From an uncultured Collinsella sp. (GTDB lineage Bacteria; Actinomycetota; Coriobacteriia; Coriobacteriales; Coriobacteriaceae): a stretch of DNA of 6,640 nucleotides. The position numbers and the translations under genes were made by a program. Shown piece after piece: positions 1 to 6,590 of this stretch. The notes below the pieces were generated by a model, which saw nothing but the letters and a program-made list of their open reading frames with translations, made no database searches and was not told where the DNA came from. Position 1 is the first letter of the stretch. Each line of letters opens with the position of its first letter. The stretch is taken from the NCBI GenBank assembly GCA_902496645.1, contig CABVBR010000118.1:1-6640 (forward strand), given 5' to 3'.

Positions 1-327
1 CGTAGTAGATGGGCCGATTTCGTAGCGGGCGGGTTCAGTTGACTCCCCGAGGACGTCTGGGGACGGAAGATAACGGATCAGCTTGGCTCTTGAGGGCCAC
101 GATGCCCGTCATATCAACCGGCCATTTCAAAACTATGCCGGTTTACGGGGCTAAATCGCAAACCCCCAACCATACGCAATTCCGAAATAATAAAACCGCA
201 GGCAAACGGCTTACTCCATTTCGAAAAAAGCCGGTATGGTCTGTCTGTGCCAATCTAGCCCCGTAAACCGGCATAGTTTTGATATAACACCAAGACAGTA
301 TTGGTTCTTGCCTCGGCGCAACCACCA
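1..327. other. Gene-free region downstream of the ECF operon
   Basis: No convincing gene is seen here. Short open frames exist on both strands, but they run through the palindromic element at 127-282 and have no clear ribosome binding site. Frame 1 of the plus strand is open from the window edge to a TGA at 40-42 (13 codons), so the tail of an upstream plus-strand gene cannot be excluded. That is too short to support a call. The minus-strand ECF operon stops at 328 and its transcript would run into this region. No classical GC hairpin plus T-run terminator is visible between 328 and the palindrome. Confidence 0.6.
127..282. repeat. Palindromic element with perfect 27-nt inverted arms
   Basis: Positions 127-153 (starting TCAAAACTATGCCGG) are the exact reverse complement of 256-282. 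The 102-nt spacer continues the symmetry imperfectly. ACCATAC near 169 matches the reverse complement of GTATGGT near 234, and CGAAAT (183-188) matches ATTTCG (218-223). Because of this symmetry, both strands read in one frame give nearly the same peptide start (KTMPVYGA followed by K or R). It lies 45 nt past the stop codon of the ECF operon. It may be a dispersed MITE-like or REP-like repeat, or a structure at the transcript 3' end. The arms end in TTTT on each strand, so it could act as a weak two-way terminator. No target-site duplication was found. Confidence 0.8.
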
Positions 328-1041
328 CTACAGCCCGTACTTCACGACGACGCGGTTGATGCGGCGACACCAGGGCTTGTACAGAGCGGCCAAAAACACG
401 CAGGTCGCGAGTCCGTGCGTGATATCGAACGGTACGGCGGTGGCAAGACGCGCTATGGCGCCTGCCCAGGTGAGCGGCTGCACAAAACCGATGATGTCAT
501 ACGCGTTGATTACGACACCATACAGCAAGCCCGAGGCAAAGCCATACGCCAACAGCGCCGGCATTCGCACGGTTCCATCGGCGCGGTCAAACGCGCCCGC
601 ATGCGCCAGCGCGCCACCGATATAGCCCACCAGACCCCAGGCATACATCTGCCACGGCGTCCACATGCCCTGCCCAAAAAAGAAATTGCTGGTCAGCGCT
701 GCCAACGCGCCGACCATAAAACCATTGCGACGGCCAAGTGTCGCACCCGCGATAATGGCGATAGCGCTCACGGGCTTAAAATCGGGAATGGGCCCAAACA
801 GGATGCGTCCCGCCGCGGCCAGCGCCGCCAGCACTAGCGTGGGCATGATCTGGCGCAGGCCTGGACGTGATGTCTCATAGCCCGCAAAGAACAGTGCGAG
901 CACGAGCGCCACTACAACCAGCATGGCAAGCGCCGCCTGCTCAATGCCCGCCAACAACGCCGCAGTCATCACTGCCGGCACCGCCAACAACAGCGGAATC
1001 TCCATTTTTGTGAGTAGGCGCGATGCGCGATGATCCGTCAT
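328..1041 (-). CDS. ECF transporter S component (substrate-binding membrane protein), substrate unknown
   Basis: A membrane protein of 237 residues that would bind a vitamin or similar micronutrient and dock on the EcfT/ATPase module encoded just upstream. Hydrophobic segments lie at about residues 14-32, 36-55, 65-82, 91-122 (perhaps two), 132-149, 161-184 and 192-220. Motifs typical of S components are GPIPDFKP (83-90), SNFFFGQG followed by WTPWQM (118-132) and PFDITHG (204-210). The chosen ATG at 1041 has AGGG at 1051-1054, nine bases upstream, and lies 4 nt after the ATPase stop codon. A TTG at 1074 would add 11 residues and overlap the ATPase gene, but is less likely. Last gene of the operon. 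The family impression is the group that includes cobalamin-type S components, but this is recalled rather than searched, and no substrate is assigned. Confidence 0.85.
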   Translation of the reverse strand: MTDHRASRLLTKMEIPLLLAVPAVMTAALLAGIEQAALAMLVVVALVLALFFAGYETSRPGLRQIMPTLVLAALAAAGRILFGPIPDFKPVSAIAIIAGATLGRRNGFMVGALAALTSNFFFGQGMWTPWQMYAWGLVGYIGGALAHAGAFDRADGTVRMPALLAYGFASGLLYGVVINAYDIIGFVQPLTWAGAIARLATAVPFDITHGLATCVFLAALYKPWCRRINRVVVKYGL

Positions 1042-1045
1042 CCCA

Positions 1046-2689
1046 TCACGCCCTGTAAAACACGTTGTCGGCAAAGAAATCCGCCGGAGGCTCCATGCAG
1101 GCGATCTCGCCGTCGAACATCATGGCGACGTCGTCGGACACCTGCTCGGCAAAGTCTAAGTCGTGCGTGGCCATGATGACGGTACCGCCGGCATTTGCAT
1201 GGTCACGCAGGGCGCGAGCGATGATGCGGCGGCTGGCCAAGTCCAAACCCTTGGTGGGCTCATCAAGCAGTAGCAGCTCCGGACCAATCAACAGCAGCTT
1301 TGCCAACGCAAGCAGCTGGCGCTGACCGCCCGAAAGATCGTACGGGTGACGCGCCTCCAAGCCCGCCAGGCCCAGGCGCGCTGTCTGCTCCCGTGCTGCG
1401 GCCTCGTTGTATCCGCAGGCCGAAGCCCATTCCATCAGCTCGTCGCGCACCGTTTCGGCGACCAGCAATGCCTTGGGATTCTGTGGCAGCAGCGCAGCCG
1501 AGGCCGCCCCGCGCACCATGCGGCCACGCTGCAGCTTAGCCGTCTTGGCCAGCACCGAGAGCATCGTCGACTTGCCGCAGCCGTTTCCGCCCACGACCGC
1601 ATGCACCGCGCCGGCTGAAAACGTCACATCGAGCCCGCGCAGCACCCAGCCGCCAACGCGATCGTAGCGAAACCAGCCTTCCGACAGGGTGGTAGCCGAC
1701 CCGTCGTGCATTTTTTGGAGTATTCTGCTTCCATCCGTACTCGGGAAGGCTTCCGAGCCGTTCTCGAGCGACGTTTGTGCCACAAATTCGGACGATTTGT
1801 CCAATTCCAAACTTTTTTTCGCGCTCGATACGTCCCCGGGCGGCTCCAGAGAGCCCAAATTGTCCTCACGCCTGCTGAATACTCCGTTTTTTGCACATCG
1901 GATGGTACCCCACCCCAACATGTCATCGGAAAACAGCGATTCTCGGCGTCCCAAAGAAGCCATATCCGCCACTTCGCGCACGCGACCGCCCTCAATCCGG
2001 TACGCACACGTCGCATACTCGAGCATCGGCCGCGGTTGATGCGTAGCCACAACAACCGTGCAGCCCAGCTCACGGTTCACGCGAAACAGCGCGTGCAGAA
2101 AATTCTTCTCGGCAACGGGATCGAGCTGAGACGTGGGCTCATCGAGCAACAGCACGCACGGGCGCAGTGCCAGGACGGCGGCAAGCGACAGCAGCTGTTT
2201 GCGACCACCCGAAAGCGTATCGGTATCGCGATGAAGCCAGTCCTCCAGACCAAAGAAATAGCTGGTCTCGGCCACACGACGACGCATCTCGTCACGCGCT
2301 AGCCCCAAGTTTTCCAGGCCAAACGCCATCTCGTGCCACACGGTCTCGCACACAATCTGGTTCTCGGGATCCTGGAACACGTAGCCCACGCACTCCGCAG
2401 ACGCGCGCACGTCCATGTCGGCAACGTTCTCGCCCAGCACGCGCGCATCGCCGGTGCGCTCGCCCGCCGGAGCGATCTCGGGCTTGAGCAGCGACAGCAG
2501 CGTCGACTTACCCGATCCGGTACCGCCAACAAGCAGCGCAAATGCACCTTGGGGAACAGACCAGTCGAGCCCCTCGAGCACCGCAGCATCAGCCCCGGGG
2601 TAGGCAAAGCTCAGGCTCCGCACCTCAATCGCCGGCATATCCGGGCCGCACGCCGCACCCGACACCGGGCCCCTATCCAACCGAGCCAT
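1046..2689 (-). CDS. ECF transporter ATPase with two fused nucleotide-binding domains
   Basis: Cytoplasmic ATP-hydrolysing subunit, 547 residues, that powers the ECF importer. It carries two ABC domains in one chain in place of separate EcfA1 and EcfA2. Domain 1 has Walker A GGTGSGKST (55-63), Q-loop Q106, signature LSGGRKQ (159-165), Walker B LLLDEP (180-185) and switch H217. Domain 2 has Walker A GGNGCGKST (367-375), Q403, LSGGQRQ (452-458), LLLLDEP (472-478) and H509. Both sites look catalytically intact. The linker (about 245-338) is unusually long, poor in conserved motifs and encoded by less GC-rich DNA (see the repeat at 1701-1901). The ATG overlaps the ecfT stop as TGATG, with AGAGG (2698-2702 on the plus strand) upstream, which implies translational coupling. 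An internal ATG at residue 18 is an alternative start. Fused ATPases are known in the YkoD-type ECF family; YkoD itself is not claimed. Confidence 0.93.
   Translation of the reverse strand: MARLDRGPVSGAACGPDMPAIEVRSLSFAYPGADAAVLEGLDWSVPQGAFALLVGGTGSGKSTLLSLLKPEIAPAGERTGDARVLGENVADMDVRASAECVGYVFQDPENQIVCETVWHEMAFGLENLGLARDEMRRRVAETSYFFGLEDWLHRDTDTLSGGRKQLLSLAAVLALRPCVLLLDEPTSQLDPVAEKNFLHALFRVNRELGCTVVVATHQPRPMLEYATCAYRIEGGRVREVADMASLGRRESLFSDDMLGWGTIRCAKNGVFSRREDNLGSLEPPGDVSSAKKSLELDKSSEFVAQTSLENGSEAFPSTDGSRILQKMHDGSATTLSEGWFRYDRVGGWVLRGLDVTFSAGAVHAVVGGNGCGKSTMLSVLAKTAKLQRGRMVRGAASAALLPQNPKALLVAETVRDELMEWASACGYNEAAAREQTARLGLAGLEARHPYDLSGGQRQLLALAKLLLIGPELLLLDEPTKGLDLASRRIIARALRDHANAGGTVIMATHDLDFAEQVSDDVAMMFDGEIACMEPPADFFADNVFYRA
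1701..1901 (-). repeat. Symmetric inverted-repeat element inside the ATPase linker
   Basis: This stretch encodes residues about 263-330, between the two ABC domains. Its ends are symmetric around position 1801. CCG at 1701-1703 pairs with CGG at 1899-1901, GTGCA at 1706-1710 with TGCAC at 1892-1896, and GGAGTATTC at 1717-1725 with GAATACTCC at 1877-1885. Six unpaired bases on each side separate the last two blocks. GC over 1681-1920 is about 55 percent by hand count, against 68 percent in the 60 bases at 1561-1620. The length, 201 nt, is a multiple of three. The features fit an in-frame palindromic insertion, but there is no proof that it is mobile or repeated elsewhere. A naturally variable linker with chance symmetry is the alternative. 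Confidence 0.5.
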
Positions 2690-3576
2690 CAGCCAAACCT
2701 CTTCTCGTCAATCGCATGCAACACGCAGGGCAGCACCATCCAGGCAGCATACACGACATAGCCCAGCCACGGCGCGGGCACCGAGAGCTGCGGATAAAAC
2801 GAATACTGCGTCGTCGCGGTCCACGCCACCGCCACCGCGGCGGCACCAAACACCGCAAGTCCAACCAGCGCGGCAGCATCGCCGCGCGCCAGCCGATACC
2901 GCGCATACGTCGTACGGCGCGACGCAGCACCCCACCCGCGCGAGCGCATGGCATCCGCGCGCTCAAGCGAATCTTCCATGCCCCAGCCCATCAACACGCT
3001 CGACGCCCGCAGGCGCGAGCGCACGGGGTCAGCCGGCGCGCGTCCCGGTACATCAATCGCATCCTGCACCGCCAGCACCGTGCGGCCGCGGCGCAAAAAC
3101 TGTGGGATAAGCCGCATGCACATCGAGATCATGAGCGCGATCACCGGCGCGGCGTTGCCCAAAAGCGCAAGCACCTTGTCGTATTCGAGCATCGACGCCG
3201 CGGCCTCAAACCACAGCACGCTCGCCACAAACAGCCCACCCATGCACAGGCCGTACATCATGCTCTCCAAATACACCACGCGCATGCCAATATGAAACAG
3301 CTCCGTCAAGCCCGATGCACTAAACAGCGGGTTGACCAGTGCAATGATCAAAATCACCGGCAGCTGCCAGCGAAGCGCCCCCAACGTACGCGCGGCACCG
3401 CGCGTCGCAAGCCCGTACGCCAGCCCGCCCGCGAGCGACAGCGCAATCAGCACCGGTTGCATCGAGAACATGGTGAGCCCCAACGTCAGCACCATGTAGA
3501 GTGCCGGCACCGCCGGATGCGACATCGAAAATGCCGCGACGGGTTCGTTGCCCGATTCCTCCCGCATGATATCCAC
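2689..3576 (-). CDS. ecfT: ECF transporter transmembrane coupling protein EcfT
   Basis: Integral membrane scaffold, 295 residues with the chosen start, that transmits ATP-driven movement from the ATPase to the S component. Hydrophobic segments lie at about residues 24-40, 42-58, 72-88, 106-125, 143-157, 234-252 and 270-287. Family marks are HP at 20-21 before the first helix, NPLF (82-85), RLIPQF (155-160) and the Ala-Arg-Gly-type coupling motif ADAMRSRGW (207-215) that contacts the ATPase. The start is a GTG at 3576 with GGGAGG five bases upstream (3582-3587 on the plus strand). Alternatives are a GTG at 3651 (25 residues longer, weak ribosome binding site), an ATG at 3567 or an ATG at 3525. 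First gene of the operon; its TGA overlaps the ATPase ATG. The substrate of the complex is set by the S component, not by this protein. Confidence 0.9.
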   Translation of the reverse strand: MDIMREESGNEPVAAFSMSHPAVPALYMVLTLGLTMFSMQPVLIALSLAGGLAYGLATRGAARTLGALRWQLPVILIIALVNPLFSASGLTELFHIGMRVVYLESMMYGLCMGGLFVASVLWFEAAASMLEYDKVLALLGNAAPVIALMISMCMRLIPQFLRRGRTVLAVQDAIDVPGRAPADPVRSRLRASSVLMGWGMEDSLERADAMRSRGWGAASRRTTYARYRLARGDAAALVGLAVFGAAAVAVAWTATTQYSFYPQLSVPAPWLGYVVYAAWMVLPCVLHAIDEKRFG

Positions 3577-3775
3577 GGGCACCTCCCATCCCCTCGCGCA
3601 AAACGCCAACGCCGCAGCGCCGCCGCCATGCACAACCAGCGCAAACGCCACGCCGGCGGCGCAAGCCTCAACCGCCGCAAACCAATCGTTACGCGCTCAT
3701 CATATGCCTGCGGTATCATATTGCGCCGTGTATCGTTTCCAAACACACGTCTCTAATAACGTAACAGGAGATCAC
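3577..3775. promoter_or_regulatory. Divergent control region between ecfT and glmU
   Basis: About 200 nt that must carry start signals for both directions. On the minus strand a plausible promoter for the ECF operon is TTGGAA (plus-strand 3737-3742), a 16-nt spacer, then TATGAT (plus-strand 3715-3720). A second TATGAT lies at 3699-3704 without a good -35 partner. On the plus strand the only candidate -10 is TATCAT at 3714-3719, with a weak TTACGC (3689-3694) 19 nt upstream. The glmU ribosome binding site AGGAG is at 3766-3770. The minus-strand leader of about 130 nt showed no recognisable cobalamin, thiamine or riboflavin riboswitch core by eye. The promoter calls are hexamer matches only. 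Confidence 0.35.
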
Positions 3776-5188
3776 ATGGACGCAACCGCAATTATCCTCG
3801 CTGCCGGCGAGGGCACCCGCATGAAGTCGAACCACTGCAAGGTTTCGCACAAGATCCTGGGCAAGCCCATGGTTCAGTGGATCGTCGACGCCACCATCAA
3901 GGCCGGCTGCAGCCGCGTCGTGGTCGTCATCGGCAGCCACGCCGACGAGATGCGTGCCCTCATCGATGGCGCCTACGCCAACAGCGCCACCAAGGTCGAG
4001 TGCGTCGAGCAGACCGAGCGCCTGGGCACCGGCCACGCCGTCAAGGTCGCGCTCGAGGCCTGCGGCATCACGCAAGGCCCCGTCGTCGTGCTCAACGGCG
4101 ACCTGCCGCTCATCACCGCCGACACCGTCGCCAAGTTCGCACAGACCGTCGCCACCGGCGAGCTCGCCTGCACCGTCATGACCATGACCCCGCCCGATCC
4201 TTTTGGCTACGGCCGCATCAAACTGGGCGCCGATGGTCAGATCGAGCGCATCATCGAGCAGAAGGACTGCACGCCCGAGCAGGCCGCCGAGCTACTCGAG
4301 TGCAACGCCGGCTGCTACGCCTTCGACGGCGCGCAGCTCGCCGCCCACATTAACGAGATCGGCAACGACAACGCGCAGTCCGAGTACTACCTGCCCGACA
4401 TGCTCGAAATCCTCAAGGGTCACGGCCAGGCAGTCTCCATCTTCCACTGCGACGACTACCGCGACGGTCTGGGCGTCAACAGCCGCATCCAGCTCGCACA
4501 GCTCACCGCCATCGCGCGCGACCGCATCAACGAGCACTGGATGGCCGAGGGCGTCACGTTCATCGACCCCACGCAGGCTTGGATCGGCCCCGACGCCACC
4601 ATCGGCCGCGACACCGTCGTGTGGCCGCAGACGCATCTGATCGGTCACGTCACCGTGGGCGAAGAGTGCCAGCTCGGCCCCAACAGCCGCCTCACCGACA
4701 CCACCGTCGGCAGCGGATGCATCATCGATGAAACCATCGCCATCGAGGCCGTCATCGAGAACGGCGTCGACTGCGGCCCGCGCGCCTACCTGCGCCCGGG
4801 CACCCACATGCTCGACGGATCCAAGGCCGGCACGCACGTGGAGATCAAGAAGTCCACGATCGGCGAGGGCTCCAAAGTTCCGCACCTGTCCTACATCGGC
4901 GACACCACCATGGGCTCCGGCGTCAACGTGGGCGCGGGCTCCATCACCTGCAACTACGACGGCGTCCACAAGCACAAGACCGTCATCGGCAAGGATGCCT
5001 TCATCGGTTCCGACACCATGATGGTCGCGCCCGCCCAGATTGGCGACGGTGCACTCGTGGCCGCCGGCTCCGTCATCACCGAGCCGGTCCCGGCCGACGC
5101 ACTCGGTCTGGGCCGCGCCCGCCAGGTAAATATTGAGGGCTGGGCCGCCGATTATCGCCGCCGTCTGCACGAGGACGACGAGGTATAA
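3776..5188 (+). CDS. glmU: Bifunctional UDP-N-acetylglucosamine pyrophosphorylase / glucosamine-1-phosphate N-acetyltransferase
   Basis: Cytoplasmic enzyme, 470 residues, that acetylates glucosamine-1-phosphate with acetyl-CoA and then joins the product to UTP, giving UDP-GlcNAc for peptidoglycan. The N-terminal uridyltransferase domain has LAAGEGTRM (8-16), K22, QTERLGTGHA (79-88), GDLPL (108-112, D109 the likely metal ligand), NDNAQSEYY (197-205) and GVN with N235. The C-terminal left-handed beta-helix has hexapeptide repeats from about residue 265, RAYLRPG, the probable catalytic base H370 in PHLSYIGD, and NYDG (393-396). Length is close to the usual 450-460. The ATG is fixed by AGGAG at 3766-3770, five bases upstream. 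The frame is open further upstream, but that stretch lies in the divergent control region. A terminator follows 15 nt after the stop. All key residues are present. Confidence 0.97.
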   Translation: MDATAIILAAGEGTRMKSNHCKVSHKILGKPMVQWIVDATIKAGCSRVVVVIGSHADEMRALIDGAYANSATKVECVEQTERLGTGHAVKVALEACGITQGPVVVLNGDLPLITADTVAKFAQTVATGELACTVMTMTPPDPFGYGRIKLGADGQIERIIEQKDCTPEQAAELLECNAGCYAFDGAQLAAHINEIGNDNAQSEYYLPDMLEILKGHGQAVSIFHCDDYRDGLGVNSRIQLAQLTAIARDRINEHWMAEGVTFIDPTQAWIGPDATIGRDTVVWPQTHLIGHVTVGEECQLGPNSRLTDTTVGSGCIIDETIAIEAVIENGVDCGPRAYLRPGTHMLDGSKAGTHVEIKKSTIGEGSKVPHLSYIGDTTMGSGVNVGAGSITCNYDGVHKHKTVIGKDAFIGSDTMMVAPAQIGDGALVAAGSVITEPVPADALGLGRARQVNIEGWAADYRRRLHEDDEV

Positions 5189-5203
5189 CGTTTTATCAAG
5201 CAC

Positions 5204-5240
5204 AAAAGGAGCTGTTCCATGGGGACGGCTCCTTTTTTCT
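5204..5240 (+). terminator. Rho-independent terminator after glmU
   Basis: The arms AAAAGGAGC (5204-5212) and GCTCCTTTT (5228-5236) pair. The stem continues inward through two G-U pairs to a tight loop near 5219-5221, and is followed by a T-run ending TTTTTTCT (5233-5240). It lies 15 nt after the glmU stop and should reduce readthrough into prs. Confidence 0.88.
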
Positions 5241-5379
5241 ATCGTGACCTGCGCGACCGGATGAGTGGTCGGTTCGTGTCCGTTGACGGTAAAGACGTTA
5301 TCAGGACCCGATAAACCCCGCCGCGCGGTTACAATGCAACAAGGCATCTATATGGCATTCGATATAAAGGAGAAGGGTA
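5241..5379 (+). promoter_or_regulatory. prs: prs leader with candidate promoter and strong ribosome binding site
   Basis: After the glmU terminator, prs probably needs its own start signal. The best -10 match is TACAAT (5330-5335), but no good -35 hexamer lies 16-18 nt upstream. TTGACG (5283-5288) is a good -35 match without a -10 at the right spacing; GATAAA at 5310 is 21 nt away. The ribosome binding site AAGGAG (5367-5372) is seven bases before the ATG. A small hairpin, CGACC/GGTCG (5254-5258 with 5267-5271), is also present, with no evident role. Confidence 0.35.
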
Positions 5380-6366
5380 ATGCCGATTAATGATCCCGAG
5401 AAGTCGGAGAATATGCGCAAGTCCATCCGCGTGTATTCCGGTTCCTCCAACCGTCCCCTCGCTCAGAAGATCGCTGAGTACCTTGGGGTCGAGCTTTCGG
5501 GCCTTACGCTAAAGCAGTTCGCCAATGGTGAGATTTACGCCCGCTACGACGAGACTGTCCGCGGCGCCGACGTCTTCCTGATTCAGTCCGTGGCCGGCGG
5601 CAACGTCAACGACATGCTCATGGAGCTGCTCATCGCCACCGACGCTGCCAAGCGTGCATCCGCCCGCTCCATCACCGCCGTTATCACCCACTACGGCTAT
5701 GCCCGCCAGGACCGCAAGGCCGGCCCGCGCGAGCCCATCACCGCCCGCCTCGTCGCCAACCTGCTCGAGCGCGCCGGCGTCGACCGCATCATCACCCTCG
5801 ACCTGCACCAGGGTCAGATCCAGGGCTTCTTTGATATCCCGGTCAACCACCTGTCCGCACTGCCGCTGTTTGGCCAGTACTACAACGCCATGAACTTCGA
5901 CACCGACAACCTGGTTGTCGTCTCCCCCGACGTGGGTCGTGCCAAGGCCGCCAAGAAGCTGTCCGACATGCTCGGCTGCGACCTGGCCATCGCCCACAAG
6001 GGCCGTCCGCGCCACAACGCCGCCGAGGTCATGGGCATCATCGGTGACATCAAGGGCAAGACCTGCGTCATCAATGACGACATGATCGACACCGCTGGCA
6101 CCCTGTGCGCCAACGTCAAGGAGCTCAAGGCTATGGGCGCCGGCGACATCTACGTCTGCGCCACCCACGGCATCTTCTCCGGTCCGGCCATCGAGCGCCT
6201 GAACGACGCCCCCATCGTCGAGTGCGTCGTCACCGACGCCATTCCCGTCGAGGTCGGCGGCAAGATCAAGACCATCTCGGTCGCCGAGGAGTTCGCTCAG
6301 GCCATCTCCGCCGTTTACCACGAGGAGCCCGTCTCCACGCTCGTCGGCGGCGACTTCGCGCTGTAG
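5380..6366 (+). CDS. prs: Ribose-phosphate pyrophosphokinase (PRPP synthetase)
   Basis: Cytoplasmic enzyme, 328 residues, that transfers pyrophosphate from ATP to ribose-5-phosphate to make PRPP for purines, pyrimidines, NAD, histidine and tryptophan. Motifs in order are YSGSSN (19-24), FANGE (47-51), HYGYARQDRK (104-113) and the REPITARL loop (117-124). Next comes the family signature DLHQGQIQGFFDIPV (141-155), then SPDVGRAKAAKKL (182-194) and the PRPP-binding loop DDMIDTAGT (233-241). The SPDVG segment is about three residues shorter than in the Escherichia coli enzyme, as I recall for actinobacterial members. The start at 5380 is favoured by AAGGAG seven bases upstream. An ATG at 5413 (residue 12) would give 317 residues, nearer the usual 310-320, but its GGAG is only 3 nt away. 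It is followed by a strong terminator. Confidence 0.97.
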   Translation: MPINDPEKSENMRKSIRVYSGSSNRPLAQKIAEYLGVELSGLTLKQFANGEIYARYDETVRGADVFLIQSVAGGNVNDMLMELLIATDAAKRASARSITAVITHYGYARQDRKAGPREPITARLVANLLERAGVDRIITLDLHQGQIQGFFDIPVNHLSALPLFGQYYNAMNFDTDNLVVVSPDVGRAKAAKKLSDMLGCDLAIAHKGRPRHNAAEVMGIIGDIKGKTCVINDDMIDTAGTLCANVKELKAMGAGDIYVCATHGIFSGPAIERLNDAPIVECVVTDAIPVEVGGKIKTISVAEEFAQAISAVYHEEPVSTLVGGDFAL

Positions 6367-6394
6367 TCGCATCGTCCTTGCAACCCGGCGCTTC

Positions 6395-6472
6395 GCCGTC
6401 GGAACAGAAGAAGCCCCCGCGCTCCCCCTTGCTTCACAAAGGTCGCGCGGGGGTTTCTTCTATTCCGACGGC
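6395..6472 (+). terminator. Very long terminator hairpin after prs
   Basis: Bases 6395-6422 pair with 6445-6472. Of 28 positions, 27 pair, with one G-U (6413/6454) and a single mismatch (6405/6462), around a 22-nt loop. The inner part has the usual terminator look: AGAAGAAGCCCCCGCGC (6406-6422) facing GCGCGGGGGTTTCTTCT (6445-6461), with a T-rich but interrupted tail. It starts 28 nt after the prs stop. Because it is nearly palindromic it could act in both directions. A small hairpin, CGGCG/CGCCG (6386-6390 with 6394-6398), competes with its foot. Confidence 0.85.
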
Positions 6473-6590
6473 TCGCTCTGTCGCGGCCGTGCTTTTGTCT
6501 GGTGGGATTTCGCTGAAACAAAGTCTCGCCTTCGGCGGGCGTGGTAGCCTTTGTCGTTGATTGAACTATTTGTTTAACGGAAGGATAAAT

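Noticed and set aside
32..64. GGTTCAGTTGACTCCCC, which looks slightly like a tRNA T-arm or a small terminator
   Set aside because: The T-arm pairs do not form in the right register, and no acceptor, D or anticodon stems are seen. The TCCCC/GGGGA stem (44-48 with 59-63) is short and has no T-run.
9..266. Small plus-strand open frame of 85 codons over the palindrome
   Set aside because: Half of it is the palindromic element itself, and the reverse strand gives the same peptide motif by symmetry. No good ribosome binding site.
3577..3720. Possible vitamin riboswitch in the ecfT leader
   Set aside because: No B12-box, THI-box or RFN-like conserved core was found by eye, and the leader is short once the GTG start at 3576 is used. 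A covariance-model search would settle it.
2542..3756. Long plus-strand open frame of 404 codons opposite the ATPase and ecfT genes
   Set aside because: It is rich in Arg, His and Gln with no domain-like pattern. It lies antisense to two clearly recognised genes, which is the usual artefact of high-GC coding DNA.
4292..5347. Minus-strand open frame of 351 codons opposite glmU
   Set aside because: Made of repeated Val, Gly, Asp and Ala mirroring the third-position bias of glmU. No plausible fold or start signal.
5509..6372. Minus-strand open frame of 287 codons opposite prs
   Set aside because: Same antisense composition artefact, fully covered by the well-supported prs gene.
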